A DNA stretch of 64,000 bases from Candidatus Latescibacterota bacterium (GCA_021295695.1 JAGWBW010000008.1:1115-65114), one strand, 5' to 3'. Numbered from the stretch's first letter, positions 9,660 to 17,979 are shown. Translations and numbers: made by a program. The notes: a model not told the origin generated them from the letters alone.

Positions 9660-9717
9660 GTAGGGGACGGTCCCCGTGCCGTCCCGTGTGTCATCGCGGC
9701 ATGGTTTAAGCCGCGAT
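9660..9717 (+). repeat. Two adjacent palindromic repeats (GTAGGGG family and GTCATYGCGGCATG family)
   Basis: 9660-9685: GTAG with GGGACGG/CCGTCCC arms. 9690-9717: GTCATCGCGGCATG followed by GTTTAAGCCGCGAT, with GCGGC/GCCGC arms. Copies of the second family recur at 38953 (same orientation) and 41495 (opposite). The whole 9469-9756 stretch between topA and the AlbA_2 gene is filled by these elements. Confidence 0.55.
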
Positions 9718-9756
9718 CCAGAAGGTTTTGAAAGGCGGTGTGAAGCGGGGTGGTCT

Positions 9757-10938
9757 ATGGAATGGCATGATATTGCGCGGCGCATCAAAGCGGGCGAGGA
9801 TGGCAGTACGGAATTTAAACGCGACCTGAGAGAGTTCTCGGGAATCGGTCGGGCGATTTGCGCCTTTGCCAACGCGGAAGGTGGGCTGATTATCCTGGGG
9901 GTTGATGACCAGGGAACGATTGTCGGGGTGAGAGAGGATCCAGATGCGGTACAAGAACGGCTGACGAGTTTTCTGCATTCGGGATGTAGTGCGCCGGTTT
10001 CTGCGCGCTGTGGGCGGTACAATGATCCGAACGGATGGGTGCATTGGATTGAGGTGCCTCGCCAGCGGGGTTTTGAGCCGCTTCACTATCGAAGGCGCGT
10101 CTGGATTCGGCGCGAACGCAGCAGTGTGGAACCATCTTCTACCGAACTCCAAGAGTTGTACAATACTTTCGGTTTTATTTTGACGGAAGAACAGGTTATT
10201 CCGGCTGCGAGGATGGATGACATTGACCTCGACACATTTCGGGCCTTCCTGCGTACGCAGGGTCTCGATACAGAGGAGGAACCGCAGCCTGAGATCGCTG
10301 ACGATCTGTGCAATAGACGCATTCTAATTGAGTTTGATAATGCCCTATGTCCTACGCTTTATGGATTGATGGTGTTTGGCAAAGAGCCGCAGGCGCATCC
10401 GCAGACAACGAACTTTTTTGTCGAGTGTGTAGCCTATCTGGGCGAGGATCGGGCGTCGGATGTTATTCTCACCGGCGAGGGGAAGGGACGTCTTGAGGAG
10501 CAAATACGCCGGTCGATCGGATGGGTTCGAGGTTTGGGATGGACGGAGAGCTACCAGGGCATTGATCGAGAGGAGACTCCGCTGGTTCCCGAGAAGGCAT
10601 TGCGCGAGGCAATCGTCAATGCCGTTGTTCACCGGGATTACGCGATTACAGGGTCGAAGGTGATGCTCGAAGTATTCCGCGACCGTATTGATGTGACCAG
10701 TCCAGGGACGCTTCCAAATCACATGAGTGTCGAGAATGTTCGCTCGGGTGGGAATCCCCGATCCCGCAATGAGTTGATGGCAAATGCCATTCTCGTCGCA
10801 CGCTTGATGGAACAGCGAGGCCGCGGATGGCCTGTGATGCGGAGAGAGATGCGGGAGTTTAACGGTACTGAGCCAGAAATCGTGCAAGACGAGGGCGGGA
10901 AGTTTGTGCGGGTGACGTTTCGCAAAGCGGTAAGATAG
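9757..10938 (+). CDS. AlbA_2 (Schlafen-type) DNA-binding and ATPase domain transcriptional regulator
   Basis: 393 residues; ATG 9757 follows GGGGTGG. Residues 10-130 form an AlbA_2 domain: the GEDGSTEFKRD motif, then ICAFANAEGGLIILGVDD. Residues 255 to about 380 form an HATPase_c_4-like module with EKALREAIVNAVVHRDY (the conserved N-box helix), FRDRIDVTSPG and RSRNELMANAI. Proteins with this pair are annotated as ATP-dependent DNA helicase RecG-related regulators. They are frequent in mobile and defence-associated regions, and their biochemical role is poorly known. It heads a small accessory patch of toxin/antitoxin remnants. Confidence 0.82.
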   Translation: MEWHDIARRIKAGEDGSTEFKRDLREFSGIGRAICAFANAEGGLIILGVDDQGTIVGVREDPDAVQERLTSFLHSGCSAPVSARCGRYNDPNGWVHWIEVPRQRGFEPLHYRRRVWIRRERSSVEPSSTELQELYNTFGFILTEEQVIPAARMDDIDLDTFRAFLRTQGLDTEEEPQPEIADDLCNRRILIEFDNALCPTLYGLMVFGKEPQAHPQTTNFFVECVAYLGEDRASDVILTGEGKGRLEEQIRRSIGWVRGLGWTESYQGIDREETPLVPEKALREAIVNAVVHRDYAITGSKVMLEVFRDRIDVTSPGTLPNHMSVENVRSGGNPRSRNELMANAILVARLMEQRGRGWPVMRREMREFNGTEPEIVQDEGGKFVRVTFRKAVR

Positions 10939-10943
10939 AAATT

Positions 10944-11134
10944 ATGAAACCAAAGGTATATATCGAAACGACCATTATCAGCTATTTGACGGCGCGACCA
11001 ACGCATAATGTCGTGATTGCAGGGTGCCCACAGATCGATTACAAATCGAAACTGTATGTCGAAATGCAGGTTTTGAACCTGTGATTATCTGCACACCCGA
11101 TGAACTCATGGAGCTTGATCATGACGACGAATGA
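10944..11134 (+). pseudogene. PIN-domain toxin gene with large internal deletion
   Basis: The ATG at 10944 opens an intact PIN N-terminus, MKPKVYIETTIISYLTARP, whose acidic Glu belongs to the first active-site strand. Within about 26 codons the homology stops, and that frame ends at 11084. In the +1 frame a recognisable C-terminus of the same family runs from about 11039 (IETVCRNAGFEPVIICTP) to the stop at 11134. Full-length relatives are about 140-160 residues, so around 100 codons with the other catalytic acids are gone and the frame is shifted. The stop overlaps the next start (11121), as in intact relatives. The deletion is seen directly; the family assignment comes from recognisable ends. 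Confidence 0.78.
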
Positions 11135-11309
11135 TCCAATTGTTTCTGAAGTCCGAACAGCACGCGACAAACACGCAGCTCAGTTCGGCTACGACCTCAA
11201 AGAGATATTCCAGGATATTCAGAAAAAACAAAAGGCATCAGGTCGGAAATACGTGCAGTATCTATCTCGTCCGGCTATTGCAATAACAATTGCAACTTCA
11301 AACCAATGA
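11121..11309 (+). CDS. Small protein partner of PIN gene
   Basis: 62 residues starting MTTNDPIVSEVRTARDKHA, overlapping the end of the deleted PIN gene by 14 bases. Similar short proteins with an amphipathic helix and an ASGRKYV motif commonly follow PIN genes of this type and may be their accessory or antitoxin partner; that role is inference. An ATG at 11100 is in frame but lies inside the PIN remnant. The last 19 residues (from LSRPAIAIT) look less conserved and may have arisen by a frameshift. Confidence 0.55.
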   Translation: MTTNDPIVSEVRTARDKHAAQFGYDLKEIFQDIQKKQKASGRKYVQYLSRPAIAITIATSNQ

Positions 11310-11339
11310 TGCCAATTATTGATGAAAGGATATCTCACA

Positions 11340-11639
11340 ATGCGTTTTATTCAAATAAGAGACCTGCTACCATCCGAGGTTTGGGAAAAATTGGCTGATG
11401 AGCAGGAAATGGTAATCACGGCTCAGGGAAAACCCATCGCCATTTTGTCTTATGTTTCTGATGCTAATTGGGAGGAAACTCTGGCGGCTTTCCGTCGCGT
11501 GCGTGCGATTCAAGCCGTTGATGAACTTCAAAAGCAATCGGTTGAAAATGGTCTTGATAAGATGGATTTGGAAGAGGTAAACCGCGAAATCCAGGCCGTG
11601 CGAAAATCGACACATTATGATAAATGCTTGATTTTGTGA
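11340..11639 (+). CDS. Antitoxin of Phd/YefM-like fold, no toxin gene adjacent
   Basis: 99 residues from the ATG at 11340 (AAAGGA upstream; an ATG at 11319 is less likely). The start MRFIQIRDLLPSEVWEKL, then EQEMVITAQGKPIAIL, is the DNA-binding fold of Phd/YefM-like antitoxins that bind their own operator. The C-terminal half is helical and charged, as in toxin-neutralising tails. In relatives a PIN toxin gene follows directly; here 70 non-coding bases and a coiled-coil gene follow, so the antitoxin is orphaned. The terminal sequence after VRKS looks unrelated to the usual end and may mark where the partner was lost. Confidence 0.65.
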   Translation: MRFIQIRDLLPSEVWEKLADEQEMVITAQGKPIAILSYVSDANWEETLAAFRRVRAIQAVDELQKQSVENGLDKMDLEEVNREIQAVRKSTHYDKCLIL

Positions 11640-11709
11640 GTATATTACATATCTTTTTTGTATGAGTTCTCTATTGTTGATTGTTGGGATTCACTAAGGA
11701 GTTACCCAA

Positions 11710-12180
11710 ATGGCTGCTACAGAGGGAGGGTCTGCATTACTGGGCCTTGAAACGTATCTCAAGAATTTGGAGTCTTTCCAAGAGAACCAAATGGGAATTC
11801 AGGAGACCCAGGTTAATATATTGAAAGAATTGATGGCGAGTCGTACAGTTCAGAATGATATTTTGGAACGACAGGATAAGCGGATTGAACAAAATGAAAG
11901 GCATATCCGCGAGAATGAAAAAGCTATTGCTAATATTGATAAACGTCTGGTCAAAGTAGAAGCCACGGTTGATCGTATTGAAGCGGAACAAAAAGTATTG
12001 AGAACCTATGTGGATGATCGGTTTGATAAGATTGATGATCGGTTTGATAAGATTGACGAGAAATTTGACAGTATGCGCCAACTGATTTTTTGGAGTGTTA
12101 CAGGTAGTGTTGCTTTCTTAACAATTATGTTGGGGGTTATGACGTATATACTGAGAGTTACAACGCCTTTAATTCCGTAA
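11710..12180 (+). CDS. Coiled-coil protein with C-terminal membrane anchor
   Basis: 156 residues, with AAGGAG properly placed before the ATG. Residues 10-120 are an almost uninterrupted heptad coiled coil rich in Glu, Lys, Ile and Asn. One transmembrane helix follows at about 127-150 (FWSVTGSVAFLTIMLGVMTYIL). The stretch DDRFDKIDDRFDKID is a repeated heptad pair encoded by a 21-base tandem duplication. The layout resembles DUF1640-type or phage/TA-linked coiled-coil anchors, but no specific function can be given. It sits in an accessory patch. Confidence 0.6.
   Translation: MAATEGGSALLGLETYLKNLESFQENQMGIQETQVNILKELMASRTVQNDILERQDKRIEQNERHIRENEKAIANIDKRLVKVEATVDRIEAEQKVLRTYVDDRFDKIDDRFDKIDEKFDSMRQLIFWSVTGSVAFLTIMLGVMTYILRVTTPLIP
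12013..12054 (+). repeat. Perfect 21-bp tandem duplication inside the coiled-coil gene
   Basis: Two identical 21-base units (12013-12033, 12034-12054), each encoding DDRFDKI, three heptad-compatible turns. A length change here would add or remove one heptad without breaking the frame. Confidence 0.8.
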
Positions 12181-12319
12181 GAATTTTGCAGACGGACTTG
12201 ATACAGAAGAAGGGACGCAGATTTGAATTGCGACCTTTTTTCCTATCCAAAAATATTTTGAATCTGTAAAGCCCTTAAATGCGTATCCCGCGTCACATCA
12301 AAACCTGAAGATCGCTCCC

Positions 12320-13207
12320 ATGAAAACATCTATTACCCAATTCCTCACCCATCTATCGCGACAACGGCGATTGTCCGATCATACGTGTGCGGCATATAAA
12401 ACGGATCTGGATCAGTTCGCCGCTTTTTTGCATGGGCGTCAGGTGGATCGCGTGGAACAGATTGATCGGAATGCGGTACGGGATTTTTTGGGATTTTTGC
12501 ACAATAAGGGATTTGGCCGGCGGTCTGTTGCTCGAAAGCTGGCGGCGGTGCGAACATTTTTGAGTTATTTGTGCAATGTGGGCGATTTGGATCAAAATCC
12601 AGCACTCGATGTGCGCCCGCCCAGGCAGGATAAGACATTGCCCGTTTATCTGGATGTTGACGAAGTTGCCCGCGCGATGTCCCTGCCGTCGCCCAATACG
12701 GTGTTGGGATTGCGCGATCGGGCGATATTGGAGTTGTTTTATAGCGCGGGGATTCGGTTGCGCGAGCTTGCGGGTCTCAAAATTGAGGCTGTGGATCTGG
12801 CAGATAAACTGGTGCGGGTTGTGGGCAAGGGCAACAAAGAGCGATTGGTTCCTTTCGGGGAACCGGCTCGGGTCGCACTGGTGGCTTATTTGATGCGGCG
12901 GGAGGAATTGATTTCTGAACAGACGACGGATAGACGGCACTTGTTTTTGGCGCGCTCTGGGCGTCCGCTGAGTCCCAGCGGTATTCAAGGTCGCGTCGCC
13001 CGGTATTTAAGCAAAGCGACTGGACGGTCTTTGTCTCCCCATGCATTGCGCCACGCCTATGCAACCCATCTGCTGGATGCGGGTGCAGATCTCAATGCGG
13101 TGAAGGAATTGCTCGGTCATGCGAGCCTTTCAACCACACAGGTTTATACGCATGTGAGTGTTGAACGCTTGAAAAAAGCCTATCGACAAGCGCATCCACG
13201 GGCGTGA
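12320..13207 (+). CDS. Tyrosine recombinase XerC/XerD-like
   Basis: 295 residues, the normal size for Xer site-specific recombinases that resolve chromosome dimers. An N-terminal SAM-like core-binding domain (about 1-85) is followed by the catalytic domain with Arg146 (AGIRLREL), a VVGKGNKER lysine turn, His241 and Arg244 in HALRHAYATHLL, His267 in GHASLS, and the nucleophile Tyr276 in VYTH. All catalytic residues are present. The start is chosen as the ATG with the conserved N-terminal helix; no strong ribosome site is visible. It stands next to short repeats rather than a cassette array, so a chromosomal Xer role is likely, but an integrase of a lost element is not excluded. Confidence 0.88.
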   Translation: MKTSITQFLTHLSRQRRLSDHTCAAYKTDLDQFAAFLHGRQVDRVEQIDRNAVRDFLGFLHNKGFGRRSVARKLAAVRTFLSYLCNVGDLDQNPALDVRPPRQDKTLPVYLDVDEVARAMSLPSPNTVLGLRDRAILELFYSAGIRLRELAGLKIEAVDLADKLVRVVGKGNKERLVPFGEPARVALVAYLMRREELISEQTTDRRHLFLARSGRPLSPSGIQGRVARYLSKATGRSLSPHALRHAYATHLLDAGADLNAVKELLGHASLSTTQVYTHVSVERLKKAYRQAHPRA

Positions 13208-13212
13208 AAGGC

Positions 13213-13230
13213 AATTAGGAATTAGGAATT
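13213..13230 (+). repeat. Short tandem repeat AATTAGG
   Basis: AATTAGGAATTAGGAATT, just after the xer stop. It is a low-complexity intergenic tract of the kind that varies between strains. Confidence 0.5.
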
Positions 13231-13238
13231 GGGGAGCG

Positions 13239-14966
13239 ATGTACAACTGCGATAGCAGTTCATTAGGGATGAACAATGAGTGGGGATTGGCGATAAATAA
13301 ACAGGGAGGATTGGGGAAGGCGTCTCACGTCTCACGTCTCACGGTTTACCTTTTTTTTTGTTTTTTGATGGCCTGCGCGCGGCAGATGCCACCGCCGGGG
13401 GGACCGCCCGATAAAACGCCGCCGAGGGTGATTGATACAGTGCCTGCAGATGATTCTGTGCGAGTCGGGTTGGATACGCCGATTCGCATTCGCTTTTCTG
13501 AGGGGATGGATCGCAGGTCGGTCGAGCGGGCATTATTTATTTCGCCACAGGGTTCAGAGGAACCCGATTTTCGGTGGCGTGGGGATGTGTTGGAGATTCG
13601 ATTGCCCGATGGTTTGCAAGCCGAGCGAACATATCTGGTCACGGTGGGGCAGGAGAGCGCGGATGAGTGGCGCAACCGCATGCGGTCTTCTTATAGTTTT
13701 GGATTTGCCACGGGAGATCGCTTAAATCGCGGGGAACTCAATGGGCGGGTGTTGAAGTCTAAGGAGGAGAGGGGACAGGTTTTTGTTTGGGCTTATGATC
13801 TGTCTGGGGTGACGGCACCCGATCCGGGGAGAGACCGCCCCACTTATGTGACGCAGCCCGATGAAACGGGTCATTTTGTATTGCCGCGTTTGGGTTCTGG
13901 GAACTATCGGATATTTGCTTTTGGCGATCAGAATAATGATCGCACGTATTCATCTGGGGACTTGTTGGCACTGCCGCCCGGCGATGTGGCGTTTGCTGGT
14001 GAGGAGCGCGTTCGTCTGGGCGATCTCAAACTCGCGGTGCGCGATACGTCAGCACCTGCGCTCGTTGCTGCGCGCACACCCGATCAACAGCATATTTTGA
14101 TGCGATTTGATGAACCAGTGCGCGTTTGGGGCGTTGAAATAACCGACCTGTCGGTGTTGGAGACATATCAAGATCCCGTTGACTCGAGCGGGGTGGGGTT
14201 GATTACCGGACTGCAAACACAGGGTGTGGAATACAGGGTGCGGGTTGATATTGTAGATCGGTGGGGCAATCGCGATACCACAGATGCAACTGTGCGAGGC
14301 GATGGTACGCGCGATCGACGCGCGCCAGAGGTGTTGGTACGCGCACCGGCGGAGAATGCCGAGAATGTTTTGCCAACGGCTGTGATTCGCATGTTATTTT
14401 CCGATGCGATGCGCTTAGATCCCGTGTCCGACTTCTGGATAGCGTCGGATTCGACGGTTGTTCCGCAAGGGCATTTTGAATGGGTTGCGCCCAATCATCT
14501 CGCGTTTACGCCGGATGGTCTGTGGGCGAGTGGTGAGACGATTAGACTTAGTGGAAATCGCGAAAGGCTATTGGATATTGGCGGCAATGTCCTTTCTGAA
14601 CCGATTTCGTTTGTTTTTTCTGTGATGGACACCGCGGCTCTGGGGCACATTTCCGGGACGACGTCTTCTTCTGATGTGGTGATATGGGTGGAGGGATTGG
14701 CACATGACTTTTTCCGGGAACAGGTTTTGCAGGATACGACGTTTAGTTTGACAAATTTGCTTCCGGAGACGTATCGCATTTCTGGATTTTTAGATCGCGA
14801 TCGCAATGGTCAGTGGATGTCTGGACAAATCCATCCGTTTTTGCCCGCAGATCCTCTGGTCGCGCGTGCCGATACGGTAGAGGTGCGGGCGCGGTGGGAG
14901 ACAGAGGTCGGAAAGTTGGAATCCAAAATCTGGTGGATGTTGCCAGCCAGTGAGGAGAGTCCGTGA
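13239..14966 (+). CDS. Ig-like (Big_5) domain lipoprotein
   Basis: A hydrophobic stretch ending FFCFLMAC gives a lipobox, so the mature protein probably begins at that cysteine and is lipid-anchored. Directly after comes a proline-rich linker (PPPGGPPDKTPP) typical of FCB-group lipoproteins, then a Big_5 Ig-like domain (VPADDSVRVGLDTPIRIRFS). A carboxypeptidase-regulatory-like segment (FVLPRLGSGNYRIFAFGD) and a second Big_5-like domain with VLPTAVIRMLFSDAM follow. The start is uncertain: 13239 is the longest ATG, an ATG at 13269 also fits, and a TTG near 13310 after GGGAGGA would give a tidier signal peptide. The stop overlaps the next start (TGATG), so it is co-translated with the pseudopilin-like gene. 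Confidence 0.7.
   Translation: MYNCDSSSLGMNNEWGLAINKQGGLGKASHVSRLTVYLFFCFLMACARQMPPPGGPPDKTPPRVIDTVPADDSVRVGLDTPIRIRFSEGMDRRSVERALFISPQGSEEPDFRWRGDVLEIRLPDGLQAERTYLVTVGQESADEWRNRMRSSYSFGFATGDRLNRGELNGRVLKSKEERGQVFVWAYDLSGVTAPDPGRDRPTYVTQPDETGHFVLPRLGSGNYRIFAFGDQNNDRTYSSGDLLALPPGDVAFAGEERVRLGDLKLAVRDTSAPALVAARTPDQQHILMRFDEPVRVWGVEITDLSVLETYQDPVDSSGVGLITGLQTQGVEYRVRVDIVDRWGNRDTTDATVRGDGTRDRRAPEVLVRAPAENAENVLPTAVIRMLFSDAMRLDPVSDFWIASDSTVVPQGHFEWVAPNHLAFTPDGLWASGETIRLSGNRERLLDIGGNVLSEPISFVFSVMDTAALGHISGTTSSSDVVIWVEGLAHDFFREQVLQDTTFSLTNLLPETYRISGFLDRDRNGQWMSGQIHPFLPADPLVARADTVEVRARWETEVGKLESKIWWMLPASEESP
13321..13341 (+). repeat. Three tandem CGTCTCA heptamers
   Basis: Three perfect copies of a 7-base unit lie in what is read as the signal-peptide region of the Ig-like lipoprotein. 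A unit gain or loss would shift the frame upstream of the lipobox. Confidence 0.7.
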
Positions 14967-15355
14967 TGTTCTTTTGGAAATATCGAGATCAGTTGCATCA
15001 GGCGGGTGTTGTTATTGGTCTTGTGGTATTGATGTACGTGTTGTTGATTTATCAGTTTACATATCGCACACCCGAAGACGCAGAACGAGAACGCGCCCGT
15101 ATTATGTTGCAACGCATTGCGGCTCTACAACACGCATATCGCGCAGAATATGGCACTTATTTGCCTATTGATGAAAAAACTAACGGTCGTATTTTACAAC
15201 TCAATAACGCGCCCGGACGATTTCGCTATCGGGTGACCGTCTCAGAGGATGACTTCATGGCGTATGCGGAAGCGGATTTTGATCGAGATGGCAAAGCCGA
15301 GGTCTGGGTGGTGGATGCAAGGGAATCGGAACCGGTACTCAAACATGGGGATTAA
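14966..15355 (+). CDS. Pseudopilin-like membrane-anchored protein
   Basis: 129 residues; the ATG at 14966 overlaps the previous stop (a GTG three bases earlier is possible). One transmembrane helix at about 14-33 (VVIGLVVLMYVLLIYQF) is followed by a long helix, MLQRIAALQHAYRAEYGTY. This resembles the N-terminal helix and the QxAYxAExGTYP turn of type II secretion pseudopilins, but no prepilin peptidase G-F-T-L-E site is present. A beta-rich tail ends in an aspartate-rich FDRDGKAEVWV. A structural envelope role is inferred from its place between a lipoprotein and a secreted protease; not certain. Confidence 0.5.
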   Translation: MFFWKYRDQLHQAGVVIGLVVLMYVLLIYQFTYRTPEDAERERARIMLQRIAALQHAYRAEYGTYLPIDEKTNGRILQLNNAPGRFRYRVTVSEDDFMAYAEADFDRDGKAEVWVVDARESEPVLKHGD

Positions 15356-15358
15356 ATT

Positions 15359-17854
15359 GTGAAAAAAATGTGCGTTGTTGGCCTTCTGCTCGCTCTGTGG
15401 ATTGGTGCAGAGGGATATGTAATTCTTACAGAACAAAATTCTCGTGGACGTATTGTGATAAATCGCTGGTCACCTTCTCGGGCCGGGGCTGGTATTCCCT
15501 TTGTGGTCAATGCCGGGAGTTTTCCCTTTCCCGAGGCTGAGGTAGTACGGATTGCACAGCGTGGGTTTAACGACTGGGGCGGGGTGCCATCAGCATTTAT
15601 TACATTTGAATCTGAAGGTACAACGCAGATTGAAGCGTCGGGTGGTGATAATCGCAATGTGATTATTTACGATGCGACGGGAGAGGTTATAGGAGCACCC
15701 GAGGGTTCAGGGGTCATTGCCTTTGCACGGATCAACAATAACGACGATGGTTTTATTACGGATGTGGATATTGTTTTTAATGGGCGGGATTGGAAGTTTT
15801 CGATTGAGGAGAATAACACGCCTGAGGACCTGGTGGATCTTCAGGGTGTGATGACGCATGAAATTGGCCATCTTTTGGGGCTAGATCACTCTCCTCTGGT
15901 GGGAGAACCCGAAGAGCGGCCTACGATGTATCCCTATAATACGGCCTCGGCACCGCGCGAGGAGCGCTCTCTGGAAGCCGATGATCTCGCCGGGATAACG
16001 GCAATATACCCGGTGGAAGGGCTAACCGGCGGTGTGCGTGGACAGGTCCTGGATGCCGATGGCCCCACATTTGGCGTGCATGTGGTGGTTTATCAGGCGG
16101 GAACCGAGACGTTTGTCGCGAGTGCTCTGTCGGGGACAGCTGGCGACCAAAAGGGACCCAATGGCGATGGTCGGTATGAAATCCTCGGGTTGCCTCCGGG
16201 CGATTATCACATTGCGATTGAGCCACACCATCGCGTAATTTCTGCTGATAATTTTGGCGGTATTTTTCAGACGTTATATGAAGAAAGATTGGACAAAGAG
16301 TACTATAACAATGCGTTTTTGCAGACCGGTGCTCAGATTATACGCGTTGAAATCGATCGCGTGATAGAAAATATCGATTTCGCAATTGGGCCTTCTGTGG
16401 CGGGCGCGCCTTTTATTCGGGAGACTATTTTTCCGGCCAACACGCCCGATCCCAATGGTCCCTATCGCTTTTCGGCAAGAGTGACCGATGGTAACGGGGT
16501 GGCAACGGTTGAATTGCATTATCAGATCAATGGCGGGGGCGTACAGGTGCTGCCAATGACCCCCACGGGTAACGATATTTTTGCCGCTGAACTCGACGGA
16601 CAAAGTGTGGGGTCGAAGGTTGAATATCGGGTGATTGCGCGCGATGGCGATGGCAATGAAACGCCTTCGCCGCCACCTGAATTGCCCATGTTGCAATTCG
16701 ATGTGATATCCCTTTCTGGATCTCCCATACTTTTTGTCGCATTGCGAGATGCAGATGTCGTGGCCGCTATCGATATGGGACCAGGCGAAGAGGTGGCGCG
16801 CATTCCCACTGGCGCGGTGCCCTTGAGTGTTTTGATGACGCCAGATCAGCGCTATTTGTTTGTCGCCAATACGGGAGGGAGTGAAGGCACATCTGAGAAT
16901 CGGGTCACGGTTATCGAGACCTCTACGCATCAGGTGGCGGCGAATATTGAGGTTGATAATGCGCCTTTGGATCTCGCGTTGAGCGCAGATGGGCAGTTGG
17001 TCTATGTCACCAATTCACAGTCTAATAGTCTTTCGGTTATTGAGGTGGCGAGTTTGACTGTGCGTTCTCGTATTCGGGTGCCAGTTGCACGCGGCCCTTA
17101 TGGCGTGGCAATTCACCCAAATGGATCGCGGCTTTATGTCACAGATATTGACGGCGATCAAGTGCTGGTTGTCGATACCGCACGCAGGGCGACTGTTGGG
17201 CGCATTGATGTGATTGAGGAACCTCGATCACTGGTTATATCTGCGGATGGAAAGCGGTTATATGTGTCGGGGGGGGACTTCGGTGACGATGGCGGCGGCG
17301 GTGTTGCAGTGATTGATGCCGAGTCGGAGTCTGTGGTGACAACGATTCGTATGGATGGTGGGATATTTCGTCTCGCTTTATCGCCAGATGGTTCCCGATT
17401 ATATGCGACAGACCGCTTGAATGCCCAATTGATCGCCGTCGATGTGGCGCAAAACCGCGTTGTGAATAGCGTTCAGGTTTTGCCGGAAGGTGAGGAGACG
17501 CGCGATTTGTTTGTGTCGCGCGACGGGTCGCAGATATATGTGGCGAACCAGGAATCGAATGAGCTGGTTATTTTTGATGCGGAGTCGTTTCAGATTCTGA
17601 GAACGCTGAATTTTGAGGATAGACCGCGCGGTATCGCAGTGCGCTCTCAGCCCGCTGTGTTTCTGCCTTTGAAGGAGATAGCTGCTCAAGCGGATTTCGA
17701 TGGCAGTGGCAAGATCGACTTTGGCGATTTTCTTCTGTTTGTTGCTGCTTTTGGTTCTGAGAGTCCCGATGCGCGTTTTGATTTAAATGGGGATGGCCAG
17801 GTCAATTTCGGCGATTTTATTTTGTTTACCAGTGTTTTCGGAAGAACAGCGTGA
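15359..17854 (+). CDS. Secreted matrixin-type metalloprotease with beta-propeller and paired EF-hand tail
   Basis: 831 residues from a GTG at 15359 (ATG at 15368 is the alternative); residues 4-19 form a signal peptide. A matrixin-like catalytic domain carries the zinc site HEIGHLLGLDH (His167, Glu168, His171, His177) followed by a met-turn-like PTMYPY. Residues 222-330 look like a carboxypeptidase-regulatory domain, and about 345-450 is an Ig-like domain. About 455-770 is a YVTN-type beta-propeller with repeated LAVSADG/YVTN-style strands. The last 55 residues hold two EF-hand loops (DFDGSGKID and DLNGDGQVN), each followed by an FGDFxLF turn. The exported, calcium-dependent nature is inferred. 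Confidence 0.85.
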   Translation: MKKMCVVGLLLALWIGAEGYVILTEQNSRGRIVINRWSPSRAGAGIPFVVNAGSFPFPEAEVVRIAQRGFNDWGGVPSAFITFESEGTTQIEASGGDNRNVIIYDATGEVIGAPEGSGVIAFARINNNDDGFITDVDIVFNGRDWKFSIEENNTPEDLVDLQGVMTHEIGHLLGLDHSPLVGEPEERPTMYPYNTASAPREERSLEADDLAGITAIYPVEGLTGGVRGQVLDADGPTFGVHVVVYQAGTETFVASALSGTAGDQKGPNGDGRYEILGLPPGDYHIAIEPHHRVISADNFGGIFQTLYEERLDKEYYNNAFLQTGAQIIRVEIDRVIENIDFAIGPSVAGAPFIRETIFPANTPDPNGPYRFSARVTDGNGVATVELHYQINGGGVQVLPMTPTGNDIFAAELDGQSVGSKVEYRVIARDGDGNETPSPPPELPMLQFDVISLSGSPILFVALRDADVVAAIDMGPGEEVARIPTGAVPLSVLMTPDQRYLFVANTGGSEGTSENRVTVIETSTHQVAANIEVDNAPLDLALSADGQLVYVTNSQSNSLSVIEVASLTVRSRIRVPVARGPYGVAIHPNGSRLYVTDIDGDQVLVVDTARRATVGRIDVIEEPRSLVISADGKRLYVSGGDFGDDGGGGVAVIDAESESVVTTIRMDGGIFRLALSPDGSRLYATDRLNAQLIAVDVAQNRVVNSVQVLPEGEETRDLFVSRDGSQIYVANQESNELVIFDAESFQILRTLNFEDRPRGIAVRSQPAVFLPLKEIAAQADFDGSGKIDFGDFLLFVAAFGSESPDARFDLNGDGQVNFGDFILFTSVFGRTA

Positions 17855-17875
17855 TATGCGATAATCCCAAAGAAT

Positions 17876-17907
17876 AAAAAAAGCTCTGGAAATCCAGAGC
17901 TTTTTTT
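17876..17907 (+). terminator. Intrinsic terminator after the matrixin gene
   Basis: Stem GCTCTGG/CCAGAGC with a 4-base loop, flanked by A-run and T-run, so it may work in both directions. Confidence 0.9.
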
Positions 17908-17979
17908 CTTTTTAGCCTTAAATTGTGGTGTATATTGCAATGATGTGCGACTTTTTAGCTTTTTTACAAGGAGGAAGTA

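Noticed and set aside
12013-12054. CRISPR-like direct repeat
   Set aside because: Only two adjacent units without spacers, in a coiled-coil coding frame.
12320-13207. Integron integrase or phage integrase at an island border
   Set aside because: The protein has normal XerC/D length and motifs, and no attachment duplication or cassette array is seen nearby; an ordinary Xer recombinase is simpler.
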